A stretch of 64,000 nucleotides of DNA from Hydractinia symbiolongicarpus (lineage: Eukaryota; Cnidaria; Hydrozoa; Anthoathecata; Hydractiniidae). A program made the position numbers and the translations under genes. The first letter of the stretch is position 1. The number at the start of each line of letters is the position of its first letter. The stretch lies in contig NC_079876.1 of the NCBI RefSeq assembly GCF_029227915.1, positions 26,259,828 to 26,323,827 on the forward strand, in the 5' to 3' direction. The notes beneath the pieces were generated by a model, which saw only the letters and a program-made list of their open reading frames with translations, was not told the DNA's origin and searched no databases. This document shows positions 21,101 through 32,700 of the stretch, in pieces.

Positions 21101-24100
21101 CAGTGGTCTATGCTCTCAAGCGAAATATTTACATCGTACTCCATGACACATATGAAGAGAACTTTTATCTGTTTCAATAAACAGATTAAATAGGATGTTA
21201 TAAAAAGATGCTAGAGTATAACGCAATCTTCTTTTATACTTTTTGCTAAATGCGTGCTAGCGTGACCCTAGCCACTATTAAATTGCGAAAAAATAAGCCC
21301 TGGGAAAAGATCATCACAATAGGCATTCGTTTTCAGAGTGAAAAAACAGCAAACATACAAATTTGCAGCATAGGTTATCTTATTAGTTTCCATAATTAAA
21401 CGCACTTTTCCGTTTCCGGGATTTTTTTGTTTGTTTAACAAAAAATCTAGCAAAATGGGAGAACGGAAATCAAAAAAATCTAAATACGCGCTTAGTAAAA
21501 ACCTTAAAAACATTTTCATACAAGGTAGAAGTAAAGATATCTCTATGGTTAACTGAGCAATGTTACGTGTACTCTCTCATAGAGCATTCTGGCTATTAGC
21601 CTGCATTCTAAGATTATAAATTAATTTTAATAGATCTTTCCCGAATTTCCTAATTCTGCCAAACAGAACAAATTACCTAATTTTGAAAATTTTCTGTTCC
21701 TTAAGTGCCTCAACTGCAAAGTGAAAGTTACGGTCAAACCCTTATGTAGCCGAGCTTCCTAAGAATATCCTTGTTTTCAAAATAATTATTTTCTTTAAAT
21801 CTAAATAAAATCCAACCAGATTATATTGCACTAAAAACTTCATTTTTGTCATGATAATCTAATATTGTATCTGAATATTCTTATTTAAAGAGCACAGAAC
21901 CATTAAAAAAATTTGCATGATATCAAATTATTATTATTTTTGAAATTCAAAAAAGATTTATTGATCATACTTTTCAATACGTTTTATACTGTGACTACTC
22001 AATAATTGTGGTTTTTATTGAGCTATATAAACAAGCTGAAACGCATCGCAAAAAACTAATTTGAATACAACGGGCCGTTCATAATTTATAATATTAATTT
22101 TTTTTAATCTCCTTTATGTCATGATGACGTCAACGCATGTCCATACTCTTACTCCTGACCTCCCCACTATTATTCTTCCCCACAGTGGTAAATTTTCGTC
22201 CTATAAGTAAATGTGTTCCAATCATAACTATAACAGCGGGGTGTTTCTGCTATAAACAAGTAAATACAATTACAAACGAATCAATACACATTAATTTTGT
22301 GGTTTTTAAAGAGCTATATAAACGGACTCAGGTTAAACGTATGGCCTGTATTTTCATTACGCCAAAAGAGGTCATCACAGTTATGTTGTTCATTCTGTGT
22401 GGAATTGTCGCATGTTTCTGCGATGCTGAAACGCTACTTCTACGCTTTATTGGTACAAGAAAGGAGATACAACAAGAATCATCAACATCTGCATCAAGTG
22501 AATTGTTGCTTACGAGAAAAACAAGAGATATGAACTTGCAAAGTGTGAATGAAGATGCCACTCGTGTAATTATAATGAAAGACGATGCAAAGATTTGTGT
22601 GGTTTTGAACTAACGTTTTGTTTTAAGCCTATGTATACACCCTTATTGAGACATTGGGATAATTACAAGGTAGAAGAATGGAACGTAACAGTTAAAATGA
22701 TGGTTTTCGGAATATATTTGCAGTTGGTGCTTCTTATCATGTTCATACAAGAGGGTGAAGAAAATAGCAAAGGAGGAAAGATTTTCTACAATCAGATAAT
22801 CTTTGTTATCAAAACAACATAAATTATTATTTTGCTTTATAACTTTTTTATCGTGGTAAAAAGTTCAATGTAATCCAATAAATATCTTTACCATTTTCAC
22901 CTTCTTATAAAGCTTCCCGGTGCGGGAATAAGTGTAGGATAAATATTTCAAAACTTGCAGTTGTAAATGCTATTATAAATTGAATATAATTAACATTCCG
23001 AAATTTTTGTAGCTAATTCTTTTCTATGTGCAGACTACGCCAGTTTCTGCAATAGAAAGTCGAAACTGGATAAAAATATATCGCAGAAACATTTGTATTA
23101 GATCTGAAGTTTCTCGACAAACACAGGCATTACCTACGGAGTTTACGGGGCCTGTATCCTCACGAGCTTATTGGTAAAAAAATCAGCAAAACAAAGTGGT
23201 TGGTAAACTTATTACGGTAAAAAATATTTAGTGGTTTCAAACAAGGAGCTTTAAACCTGTTGGTGCGAAGTAGTAGTCACTGAGCCAAATATTAGTCACT
23301 TTGGGCGCAACTTATAAAAATATGCCAGCAATGCAGAAGTTAAAAAATCCGAAGCAATTAAGTAATACTTATCCAATAATTTAAACCAAAGAATTACATT
23401 CTCCTTGAAAAACCGCTCTAACAAATTTAAAGAGAGTTTAAAAAACAAAAATCAACCGCGAAATTTGATTGTTGTTTTTGTCTCACTTATTTCAAGATCC
23501 ATATTTGCCATCTAACAAAATTTATTAGGTAAGCGAGCTGTCACATGACTGTTTTCATAGCATTGTCCATTGTTTAACATATTGAGAAACTTCGTCCCAG
23601 ACCTTTTGTGTTTGTTATTCAGTTGCGTACACAAAGACTGTTTTACAAGTTGGTACGCAAATCGCAATTTCACCTATATCTAAGAAAAATGGTGAAAATT
23701 TTTAATAAGCCCACTCCGCAATAATACGAGCTAAAATGCAAAATGGGCTACGCTTAGCTCCGCAAAAATGAAAAAATACAGGAATTAAAAGTAATCTGTT
23801 GACTGTTGGAAAAAGGCGTCAAATATCGCGAAAATTTCTCTGTTGTACATTCTGAAAAGATTTAGAACGATAAACTACCTAAATATTTGTGAGGACAAAA
23901 TTTCTAAAATCACCCCCACAAATATGAAATCACCTTTTTATTATTGGTACAGTTATCAATGGGAGTCCTGCAAAGAGGGTTTCATGGTACATTTAAAGTT
24001 CCATTATGAGTTACGAGAGCAGTGCGAATACGCAACTGTTCAATTTTACAACAACCTAAGATATCAATTCAATTCTCAGGCTAAGTTTTGAGCAGAAAGG

Positions 24101-25388
24101 ATTCACACTTTTACAGTTTCTGTCATGACATCTCGGGAGTGAACCCACAACCTGCACTGGAAGCGAAGGTTGCCACTCGATGTAACACTTATTTCAAATT
24201 TAAATTGAGTTATTCAATTAAATTCATAGACTGGAAGGAAATTGACTGTTGCGGGCATCGGCACCCCTTTTTTAAAAAATTCAAGGTTTTAACGGATCGT
24301 AATGTGGGCTGTTTTATTAGAATATTTAACAAGGGCGTTTTAAACTACCTATCTGTACAGTCTTCTGTAATGTTTACACTTGCCAAAAACTTGCAAAAGT
24401 GTCCTTATATTTTCATACAAGATTGTAGTCTACATTTAAACATGGAGGTCCATGATTTAAGAAACAGCAAACTTGATGTTCGTGTGACCACTCACTAACT
24501 TACATTTAAATTAAAACAGTATTTTTCTTTTTTTTTAGATTCAGTGGAGTGACAAAAGAACATCTGCAAGACGTGACGACAAGTATCGACGATATACACG
24601 ACATTTTGTTGAACATGTTTGATAAAGAAACCATCCTACTAGGCCACAGCCTGGAGAGTGACTTTAAAGCACTGAAAGTAAGTGGGCCTGGTTTCTGTAT
24701 GTAGTAGCAGACCCATGAGTGGATATTGTAATGAAGTATATTAGTATAGGATATTAGCGTAATTTTTATTTTCGCGCAAAACTTAGTTGAACTGCGAACT
24801 CCTGAGCAATCGCTTGTTGACTTACGTTAACGAAAAACGTAATGCGCGAAAAGAGTCAATTCAAGGGTGTTTGTAAACTGAACCCACGACAAAATATAAC
24901 GCGTTAACGAAAAACGTAATGCGCAAAACTGAACCCACGACAAAATATTACGCGTTAACGAACAACGTAATGCGCGAAACTGAGCCCACGACAAAATATT
25001 ACGCGTTGACGTATTTACTTACTCGTGATATTTTATTCGTGTTTCTATATTTAATTTTTCTCATCTCCTTTATAAGAAATACGACTGCTTTGATAGGTGC
25101 TTAGTTGAAAAGAAGACTTTGCTTTCATATCAATAGAAAAGAATGCTTAAATAAGCGAATACGTCGAATTGTTCGATTTAGTTAACTGATTTTCTGTGAC
25201 AGACGCATAAGACGTAGATCACATTCAATACTAACACGTACACCTTTTTAGTTAATCCACAGAAATGTAGTCGATACCGCCCTCGTGTTTCCGCACCGAC
25301 TTGGTTTACCGTTTAAAAGAGCGCTTCGTAATTTAATGGCTGAACATCTGCAGAAGATTATTCAAGATGGAGGTTAGCTTATACGGTT

Positions 25389-25441
<53 letters not shown>

Positions 25442-26624
25442 GATGATGTTGTTGTTGGGGTTTTCTTTTGTTATTGTGCGCTTTAGATTGTTTGTTTTTA
25501 AAACAAATAAAAAATTTTTATCAAGAGACGTTGAATTTTAGTTCTCCATTAATTTTCGTTAAACGTAAAAAAATTGTGATAGGTTTAATTTGGTGCTTGA
25601 GTGAAATTGGGTTTCTGGTGGGGATTACAATTCGCGAATGATAACGAAAAATGCTAGTTTTTGTGAAAATCGAGTCACATTTGGTAAAAAAAGAGCTTCG
25701 AAAGTATTTTGACTAAATTTACCAATTTTTCCAAATTTTCCTAAATTTTCCTAATGCAAATTTTGTCTATGGTAGCTCTTATATGAGAAACAGGGGTCAA
25801 AGAGGCTCCACCGATTGGTCTTCAAAGTTAAGATACATCGTGGCTAAACCAGTTACTTGAGCGCTTGAGGGGGTGCGGAAAATAGCTAGAATAAATGTTC
25901 GCTTCGCGAGAAATATTTTGAGGAACGAATTAAATTTTTTTATTAAGAGATTAAGTAAGGTTTCACGGGAATGTAATTTTGTCATTCTGCGGAAATAGGC
26001 TAGAACATTCCCTACGGTTGTTGGTCATTTAAATAAATCCTTTTAAATCGACGAAAGCTGACACTGATCACTAACAGGCTAAAATCTGGATCCAAAATAT
26101 TGATTTCTCCTAAAATCTCCTTAAATTAATATGGTTGCGTCCATTTTTTTTTTAAATAGTAAATTTTTGTTCTTCTATAAGACGAAAAATTAAGCATTTG
26201 TGTATCTTCCAACAGGACTGATAAATTTTATTTAAATAAGTGCAGGAAAGATTGAAATAAAAAGCCTCTCTGACATACAAGAAAAGAAAGACTTGATTAT
26301 CAGTACTTCTCTATTTCTTCCTAAAGTTTTTACAAAATTTTCCATGGACGGATTTTTATACATTTTTTGTGTGTTTTTTCTAAAACTTCAACCCGAAACC
26401 TCCTAAATTCTCCGAAAGTTACAAAGTTTTACATCTGTGGCCACCCTGACGAAGTAAAAGTACGCTTATATTCTGTGTCAAACTGTTTAGAAGCTGGTCA
26501 CGATTCGTGCGAAGACGCGCGTGCGTGCATGGAGCTGATGAAATATAAGTTTATAGAAGACAACAAGAAAGTGAATAGACCAAACAGTTTCAAAGCTATT
26601 CCGTCGTCATCGCTGAAGCTGTGA
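12136..26624 (+). CDS. REXO1: REXO1, DEDDh 3'-5' RNA exonuclease (15 exons, 924 aa)
   Basis: Coding exons: 12136-12235, 13296-13463, 13559-13719, 14413-15141, 15235-15336, 15620-15859, 16079-16418, 16775-16906, 17296-17409, 17863-17936, 18549-18653, 20778-20893, 24539-24677, 25252-25372, 26491-26624. Phases agree at every junction and the sum is 2775 nt. Residues 1-33 form the family's N-terminal CCCH-type finger (C13, C21, C26, H30, after [13 protein letters not shown]). Exon 4 is a Lys-rich linker. Exons 6-8 carry the Elongin-A-binding region ([45 protein letters not shown]). Exons 9-10 hold a Cys-rich module (LCCRCG, EECHFHW, SCCESDG). The exonuclease domain follows: Exo I ALDCEM (D752, E754), Exo II GHSLESD (D835), Exo III GHDSCED (H884, D889), so all DEDDh residues are present. 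Human REXO1 (EloA-BP1) is longer, 1221 aa, mainly in the linker. Exon 2 (with [13 protein letters not shown]) is the least certain exon, chosen for phase and coding look. Confidence 0.94.
13764..14412. other. REXO1 intron 3 sequence with AT palindrome
   Basis: Holds a TATTATAATA/TATTATAATA-type near-palindrome at about 13864-13902, flanked by GAAACG/CGTTTC words on both sides, perhaps an old MITE. Nothing coding is visible. Confidence 0.4.
16598..16625 (+). mobile_element. Helitron 5'-end fragment
   Basis: TATAATAATAGCCGTTGTCT and the following GTCTG match the 5' end of the units at 4865-5640. No hairpin end follows, so only a remnant remains in REXO1 intron 7. Confidence 0.5.
18798..19053. 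repeat. 25-bp minisatellite (GATGGATAGATTAGACGGAT type)
   Basis: A GATG microsatellite start passes into units GATGGATAGATTAGACGGAT + GGAGG, with exact 25-bp spacing (e.g. 18831, 18856, 18881). It lies in REXO1 intron 11. Confidence 0.92.
19606..20700. repeat. 28-bp minisatellite, ~39 copies, with higher-order structure
   Basis: The unit is GAGAGTTTTAAATAGAGAAT + CTGGATGA. Variant units (AAAAAG for AAATAG, AAACTGG for AATCTGG, CTAGATGA, GGCTGAGAGTG) recur in the same order. The AAACTGG variant appears at 19791, 19959, 20155 and 20351, i.e. 168, 196 and 196 bp apart, so blocks of 6-7 units were duplicated as wholes. It lies in REXO1 intron 11, 77 bp before exon 12. Confidence 0.93.
20894..22340. 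other. REXO1 intron 12, first part
   Basis: No supported exon. Open frames near 20835-21177 are the read-through of exon 12 and AT-rich noise. A possible MITE end (GGGCCGTTCATAATTTATA) begins at about 22070. Confidence 0.45.
22341..22613 (+). CDS. Candidate intronic gene for a small secreted or membrane protein (90 aa)
   Basis: An uninterrupted frame from ATG 22341 reads [20 protein letters not shown] and continues [15 protein letters not shown], a plausible signal peptide or single membrane segment (residues ~11-28). A Ser/Thr/Glu/Arg-rich stretch follows, ending ICVVLN. An upstream in-frame ATG at 22137 would extend it. It sits inside REXO1 intron 12 on the same strand. A TATATAA box at 22313-22319 is very close to the ATG. 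The same GTGGTTTTTA...GAGCTATATAAAC block occurs at 22009-22032. No recognised family; it could be chance. Confidence 0.3.
   Translation: MACIFITPKEVITVMLFILCGIVACFCDAETLLLRFIGTRKEIQQESSTSASSELLLTRKTRDMNLQSVNEDATRVIIMKDDAKICVVLN
24105..24190 (-). mobile_element. tRNA-like SINE fragment (weak)
   Basis: On the minus strand the stretch reads GTTACATCGAGTGGCAACC, an arm-like CTTCGCTTCCAGTGCAG, and a B-box-like GTGGGTTCACTCCCGAG. The order of elements is tRNA-like. No tail or second copy was found in the window, so the call is tentative. REXO1 intron 12. Confidence 0.35.
24823..25012. repeat. 51-bp tandem repeat, ~3.5 copies
   Basis: GARCCCACGACAAAATATTA recurs at 24880, 24931 and 24982, exactly 51 bp apart, alternating with CGCGTTAACGAAAAACGTAA. 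The CG-rich words GCGTTAACG and AATGCGCG stand out in this AT-rich DNA. REXO1 intron 13. Confidence 0.9.
25389..25457. repeat. (GTT)n microsatellite
   Basis: About 23 GTT/TTG triplets with a GATGATG interruption near the end, just downstream of the REXO1 exon 14 donor. Confidence 0.95.
25458..26490. other. REXO1 intron 14, remaining sequence
   Basis: AT-rich, with no exon or repeat that I can define apart from a stretch at about 25620-26010 of less AT-rich, possibly transposon-derived sequence. I see no ends for it. Confidence 0.4.
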
Positions 26625-26849
26625 CCGTGTTGTCAATTTTAAAACTGTCCATCGTCGTCATCGTTCAGGCTTTGATGGCGTCGTTTTCGTAGTGGGTGAG
26701 CTGTGACGGTGTCGTAAGATAGCAAAAGAGACCCTTGTACCAAAAAAGGTTGTTTGTTTGTCGCCGACTTGCTCGTGCTGAGCGACACTTAATATACTCG
26801 TCTATAATCGATGCGATATCTCGCACAAAAACCCGACAAGTCGTCACTC

Positions 26850-26932
26850 ATAATGACTTTCACGGATGGTAAGAGAGAATCGAACGTAGTTCTCGCATAC
26901 TAGCGTTATGTCACGCCACTTCAAGTTGTTGG
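26850..26932 (-). mobile_element. tRNA-like sequence, probable SINE head
   Basis: The minus strand reads GAAGTGGCGTGACATAACGC, TAGTATGCGAGAACTAC, then the B-box-like GTTCGATTCTCTCTTACCA. The 5' half does not fold into a full acceptor stem, so it is not called a tRNA gene. The downstream sequence on that strand (26640-26850) may be the SINE body. Confidence 0.4.
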
Positions 26933-27733
26933 CCGTCAATTTACTTTACTTGACTCATGAAAACAGATCGATGCCTTTCTGTTTCGTTGACTGTTTCCAT
27001 GCCACATATTTTATTTGCGTTATTAATATTTACAAATTAAATTAATTTATCGACGTTATTTTTATTTGTTATTACATTATAAACTATAGAAATGATTATT
27101 TACCTCTGTTGGTGATCACAAAGTTTTGGTTATAGATTGCGAATTCAAATTTATTTTTTAAACTATGACCAGAAATGCCTTCTAGAGTTTTTGTATTCGC
27201 TATCAAAATTTTTTTAGGTTTTGTTACGTCAATGTTATATTTAAATTGATGAAGTTCGTATTTCAAGTGTACAACAAATATCAACATAAAGTTTACATTT
27301 TAATCATTCGCCTGACCACCCATCTTTTTGCCCCCGTCGCCCATTCCCTCCTTCCCCCTTCTTCTCCCATCCCTAACAAAAGAACACCTCAGATAACCCA
27401 CCACCAACCCGTTTAACGTTTAACCCACCCTTTTCGACTCAGAAAAAATGGAGCTCTACATATATCAACAAGCCAGGCGTTTCCGATGGATGTTGGATCG
27501 TATTCGCACAACTTACGAACATGAACAGCGACAATAAAAGAACTATTTCACTAATGGTCTACAACAGTTACTTTGAGGGGAAATTATTGCAGTGCAGTGA
27601 GAAGAAAATCATGAATGTGAACTTCATCACCAGAACTTTGTCATATAATATTTTCAACAAGAGCTGGAGAGAAATGATCAACATTATCCTGCTATGTCAT
27701 CGTTTTTTTATTTAGATGTGAAAATCACGTACT

Positions 27734-27843
27734 GCAACGTCGTTCCCAGGGCATTTGCTTTGTTGATGAAGCTGATAGGGCCGAAAGGCTTGGTCACTCC
27801 GTACTAACGGCTTAGGGGCCACAAGATCCTGGGGACGAGGTTG
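27734..27843 (+). mobile_element. 110-bp MITE, copy 1
   Basis: Left end CAACGTCGTTCCCAGG and right end CCTGGGGACGAGGTTG are inverted repeats with two mismatches over 16 bp. A second 110-bp copy in opposite orientation lies at 31962-32071; both share CTTGGTCACTCCGTA inside. No clear target duplication, so the superfamily is unassigned. Confidence 0.75.
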
Positions 27844-28675
27844 TAAATACTGGTTTGCAAAAATAATCGTGAGTAAGCGCTTTAAATGTTGACTTAAATT
27901 GACCTGCCAACTTCAGGCTGAGGTATTCATATATTTCTTTCAATAAATCATCGGGGGACTGGAAACAAGGTTACTTAATTAGCTATTTCTAAGTTATAGT
28001 GTGTTTAATAATAACAGAAATATGTGCAAATTAATTTTGAACAATAGACTGCGTTTAAAGTGATTATTAAGTTGCCTGGCAACAAGCAGTGATTTAAAAT
28101 ATAGATAAAACGTAAAGTAGCTGCAATAAAAAAAAATTGTATTGATAGATAAAATACAACAGAATCAGATCCGCCTCGAAATCCTTTGTGTTAGATCGAT
28201 AAAGAGTATTAAAATGTATTCCTTGTTAGTCATTCTATCATACGGCTGTTCAGAAGCTAGTACAAAGTCAAAACGTGTTTAATTGGATTGTTTATAAAAT
28301 ATGTCAACCTCTTCGCCAGGCGTATATCGAAACGACGATGATTGAGGTTCAGCTTTGCTACGCCAGCAGAAATACGGATTAAGGTTGAAGTTTTTGATGT
28401 GCTGTATAATTCTTAGACAAGAAACAATATTTTTGCTGGAAAACACCAATTTTTGAATTAACCTGCATTTGCCTTCAAACTTACTCTTAAAAATCTCAGA
28501 AACTTTATCCCAGTTCTAGGTTTTAAGTATGCTGTTTTTTCTTACCGTTGTAACGTTGCCGTGTTGCCTGATGTCAAAAACGCTAGCGCCTAATCCAAGA
28601 ATCCGTGGTGACGAAGTTGGCGTGTAAAGTTGCCGTTGCGCTGTTACACTTGCGTAATAGTTTACTGTTATTATT

Positions 28676-28803
28676 TTGCCGTTGCGCGTAATGTTACCGT
28701 TTTTGAGTTGCCGTTGCGCATAATGTTACCGTTTCCAAGTTGTCGTGGCGCGTAATGTTACGGTTTCTATGTTGCCGTGGCGCGTAATGTTACTGTTGCA
28801 TGC
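28676..28803. repeat. 32-bp tandem repeat, four copies
   Basis: TTGCCGTTGCGCGTAATGTT starts at 28676 and recurs with variation at 28708, 28740 and 28772, exact 32-bp spacing. Looser copies precede it from about 28550. Confidence 0.88.
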
Positions 28804-29715
28804 ATATTACCACTGCACTACATATGTTTTTCTAAGACTTAATAATTTGAATGACATGGCCACTCAGAGATAATTAGCGTTGATTTCATGTTCTTTTGGA
28901 CTTAATTGGTTGAATACAACTTCAATGATATCATAGATCCCTGATGAGATCTAATTTGTATTTTTGCATAAAAACATTTTTTTTCTTCAAAATAATGAGG
29001 TTCAAACAACAACAAAACAAGTCACTTGACTGCAGAAAAGCAACCTGTTTAACGAGAGATTTGTGGTGCGAGAAAGCAATTTTTAGTTTGTATTAAAAGT
29101 TTACACAGAATTAACAAATAAAGAAAAATTAATATGAGAAAATACTGAAAAATAATTGCATATTTAGTTTAACGGTAAGTGTGTCCGTTTTTTAATTCTG
29201 TCATATTTTTTGCCGACTAAAATCCGTCAGTAACACGTTGGTAACACGTCAGTAACACGTCAGGATCGTATTTATTATTGTTGTAACTTCATTGATTCGG
29301 TTTTTGACATAAGCTATGCACATGTCTGAAAGGAAAAGGTATAGAACTCACAAAAAAGTTGTGATCTAACTCGACAGATATGCATTTTTTTTGGTTTATA
29401 CTATAGGCTTAATATTGTGACTTACACGCTCTTTAGCAACCTGAGACTCAAATCCTCTAAAAAACGGTTTAATTGCTCAGTAAATATAAAGAAGTCTATC
29501 TAAAGTCATACAACTAACACGTGATAGAACTAAAGGTCATTAATTAGCACACACATTGATCTGGTTTCCAAATTAAACTGTCAGCAAGCGACGAAAATGA
29601 TCCAATGACGCTTCTCCCAAAATGTTGCTTTTAAAAAAACGTGTATTTAAACTGCCCTCAAAAATTATCTTGCTCTTCTTGTTTCTCTCTTAGGTTAAAA
29701 ATACAGAAGAAAATA

Positions 29716-32700
29716 ATGGCGGAGGGCGGATACCCAACAGGTAAGTTCGCTTTGAACAACTGTGCAAATTCGTGATTCAACTACACAAAAACAGTAGCAC
29801 GTGTTTTTTAGGTGAGATCGAATGGTGCAGAGACCTAAGCATTTGACCATTATGCATTTTTGCATTCGTTTGCTTACACAAGATGTTTCGTTAAAGGGGC
29901 TACGAAACGGCTGTTGTTTTTTGACTTTAGTGACTTACACAAAAGTCGAACTAATGGTGGTGGAAAAGTTTATAATCACTGGGGACAAAAACAACAACTT
30001 AATTAAAGCAAAATATTCAGGGTATTGTATTATGCTGAAAATAAAAAAATTAAGCAGTCTGGAAACGATTCTTGCCTCCCCCTTGAAATAATAGTATAGT
30101 ATAAAAAGGCATGAAAATTATCCATAGTATTATAATTAAAAAACACAACTTTGGCCCCAGGGCATCTTGTATCTTTTCTGATATCTAGGAAAGTCACAAG
30201 ATGCCCTCGGGAAAGCAATAACTCCACTTTCCAAAAAAGTATAAATGAAGTTCTATTACTACTATATTTTAAGTGTTAACAGCTCAGGGATCAAGACGTC
30301 CTGGGAGCGAGTATGATTTTGCTAGCTACTTTTACCATATTTTTCCTGTTCTTCAAGTTTTTGAATTTCTGTTATCTAGATGGTTCGAAGTATATTCACG
30401 CGTTTTATGTGTATCCAGACGCTACAGATGAATCGCAAGCTGAAGTTGAACAGTTTCGCGAGGGTGTCCAAATGGATCCAATCCAGGCTATGGCTGGCTT
30501 TGAAAATGACTTTAATAATTACTTATGGCAGAAACGCACCTTCATACTTGGTACGTTTCTTATGCTCAAATTTGGTCCTGTACTAATTCTTAATTAGCAA
30601 TTCTGTAATTAATGACTCCGTTCGCGAAAAAGCTGTCTCACGAGGATAAAACTGAGAAATACACATCTGGTAAAATGCAAAATTCTGGTAAAAGGCTTTC
30701 TTTTAAAATTCCCCATTTATCGAAATTGCATTGACGCATTCTCTTATGAGCTTTTATAGGCTCTACAAAACCTCGGAGGAACAAAGTTCGGCGGATGATT
30801 TTCCTCATATTTTAAAAAGCTTGGATTCTTAAAGAAAGCTTGGTTAATAACAGTCTTAAACTCGCCAATGCTGCAATTAAATTTTCTTTTTTAAAAAAAA
30901 AGTTATTTTTTGGAGCAGGGAGGCATAATGCTTTTTTAATAGTCAAAATCGAAATGATGTGAAATCTTCTCGGCTTCAATAATAAAATTGCGTACAAGCT
31001 CGTACGAGATACGTTCATGTTATTCTCCTTGCTTTTCAAGCTTCTTAAAAATTCCGCTCAAAAACGGATTGGAACGGATCGGAACGGACAAGTGTGAAAT
31101 CTGATTGGTTGATAAAATCTTCCGTTCCGAACCAAACTAAAAGTTGAAACCATTTCAACTTTCCTTGCGGGCAGGAGCGAAAAAAAATTATAAACACAAA
31201 AGAATAATTAGAAGTTAGCCAATCAAATTTAAGTATTTGTCTTGTTTCATTCTGATCCGTTTTGCTTTTGAGTGGAAAATCACCTTTTACTAAGAAAGGA
31301 TCTCTTTGTTCTTGGCGGCTTTCGCGAATGATAGTTTTGAGCACAAATTTGTTTGTTAACTTTGTTGTTTTTACCTTCAGAAATGTGTGGTGTTCTACAA
31401 GAATTTAAAATTCATTTAATTCGGTTGAAAGAAAATACCATACGCAAGCAATAAAGAGACAATAAAGACGTGGAATACGAAATTAAACTGAATTGACAAC
31501 CTTTTTTTTAAAATCTATTTTCTGCTCAAGTGAAATTAAGAGTCTATTTACTCGTTCAGTTAAGGAGATTAAAATATTTAAAATTTAGAAATCAATATTC
31601 TATGATTAATAGAAAGATTAATGATAAAAACAGTTTGAAAACTTGGACAGGTAAACAACGGAAAAAATTGAACGTCAAGCATCTTCGTTCCCGTGCTTCT
31701 TATCTCTTTTTTGACACACCTATTAGCTTTAATAATAAAAAAAAAGGACAAGTAGTTCTGGGACCTAGGTTGGTGTTTATACTGTCTACACATTTATGCT
31801 GACACTAGCATCTTTGTTTCTACCAACATTGCCTGTGTTTGTAGAATGCCAAATTACGTTTTTAAAAGAATCTGAAAAATACGTTTCATCTGTTCTTCCC
31901 GTTCACAAAAATTTTTCTTTTTTTATTTCGTAAAATAATAAACATTTACAACTGAATAGCCCAACCTCGTCTCCAGGGCCTTGTGGCTCCTGAGCCGTTA
32001 TTACGGAGTGACCAAGCTTTTCGCCGCTATCCAATTCATCAACAAGGCAAAATGCCATGGGAACGAGGTTGTAAATATGCTACATCATAACTTATGTTAT
32101 AAGTGTTTTCGAGAGTTTACTGACACGATACGTCTTACAGAGGGTTTCAATTTGACCTTCAGAAGTTTTACGGCTTTCAAGATGAATTGTTATCTATATT
32201 ATAGTTATCCGACTTTTCGTATGTGAGTCAAAGATGGTAGCTGTTAGTAACGGCGGACGCACCATTGTGTCCAGGGATTTTCGCCTTATTATACGGAGAA
32301 GACGGAAAGAGAAGAGACGAGACGAGAAGACGTCTTGTCTTCTCGTCTCGTCTTGTCTTCTCGTATCTTCAGACCAGTTCTTTAAACTTTTTAAGCAGAT
32401 AAAATTATCAGGCAAAATTGGTTCTGGAGAATATATTAGAATTTAAGCTGCTAAGAAGTTTTAATACGTGTTCAAAATTAGCAGTGTCATAATGGATCTT
32501 TTGAATAAATATATGGTTTTAATAGGAATGAGATCAACGAGATATGAGATCGTTTAATTTCTCCTAACAGTCATCAATACCTATGATTGTCTAAAACAAT
32601 TAGTTCAAATAGTTAGTTGTTCTTCAATTTTAGGACATGGGAATGGACCATCAAGTCACGCTGAATGGTATCGCACGCCATACACGATAGAACAAAACGT

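Larger units (their letters stand above)
26625..29693. other. Intergenic region between REXO1 and the giant gene
   Basis: Holds the tRNA-like piece at 26850, the 110-bp MITE at 27734, a 32-bp tandem repeat at 28676 and a short GTAACACGT repeat near 29228-29265. A 29-codon frame at 27448-27537 (MELYIYQQARRFRWMLD...) and the frame after it look like a decayed coding segment, but no donor, acceptor or family is evident. The promoter of the giant gene should lie in the last part; no clear TATA box was identified. Confidence 0.5.

Noticed and set aside
24088-24498. 136-codon open frame in REXO1 intron 12
   Set aside because: No ATG at its start, contains the tRNA-like fragment, and the translation has no recognisable features.
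26850-26932. tRNA gene
   Set aside because: B-box-like segment is present, but the acceptor stem and the 5' half do not pair; more likely a SINE head.
27448-27720. Decayed transposase or small gene
   Set aside because: A short frame and protein-like stretches, but no motif, no splice signals and no repeats at its borders.
30283-30310. Possible small coding exon between exons 1 and 2 of the giant gene
   Set aside because: It has AG and GT borders, but its phases (in 1, out 2) break the frame into the next exon, which needs phase 1; direct joining of exon 1 to 30380 keeps the frame.
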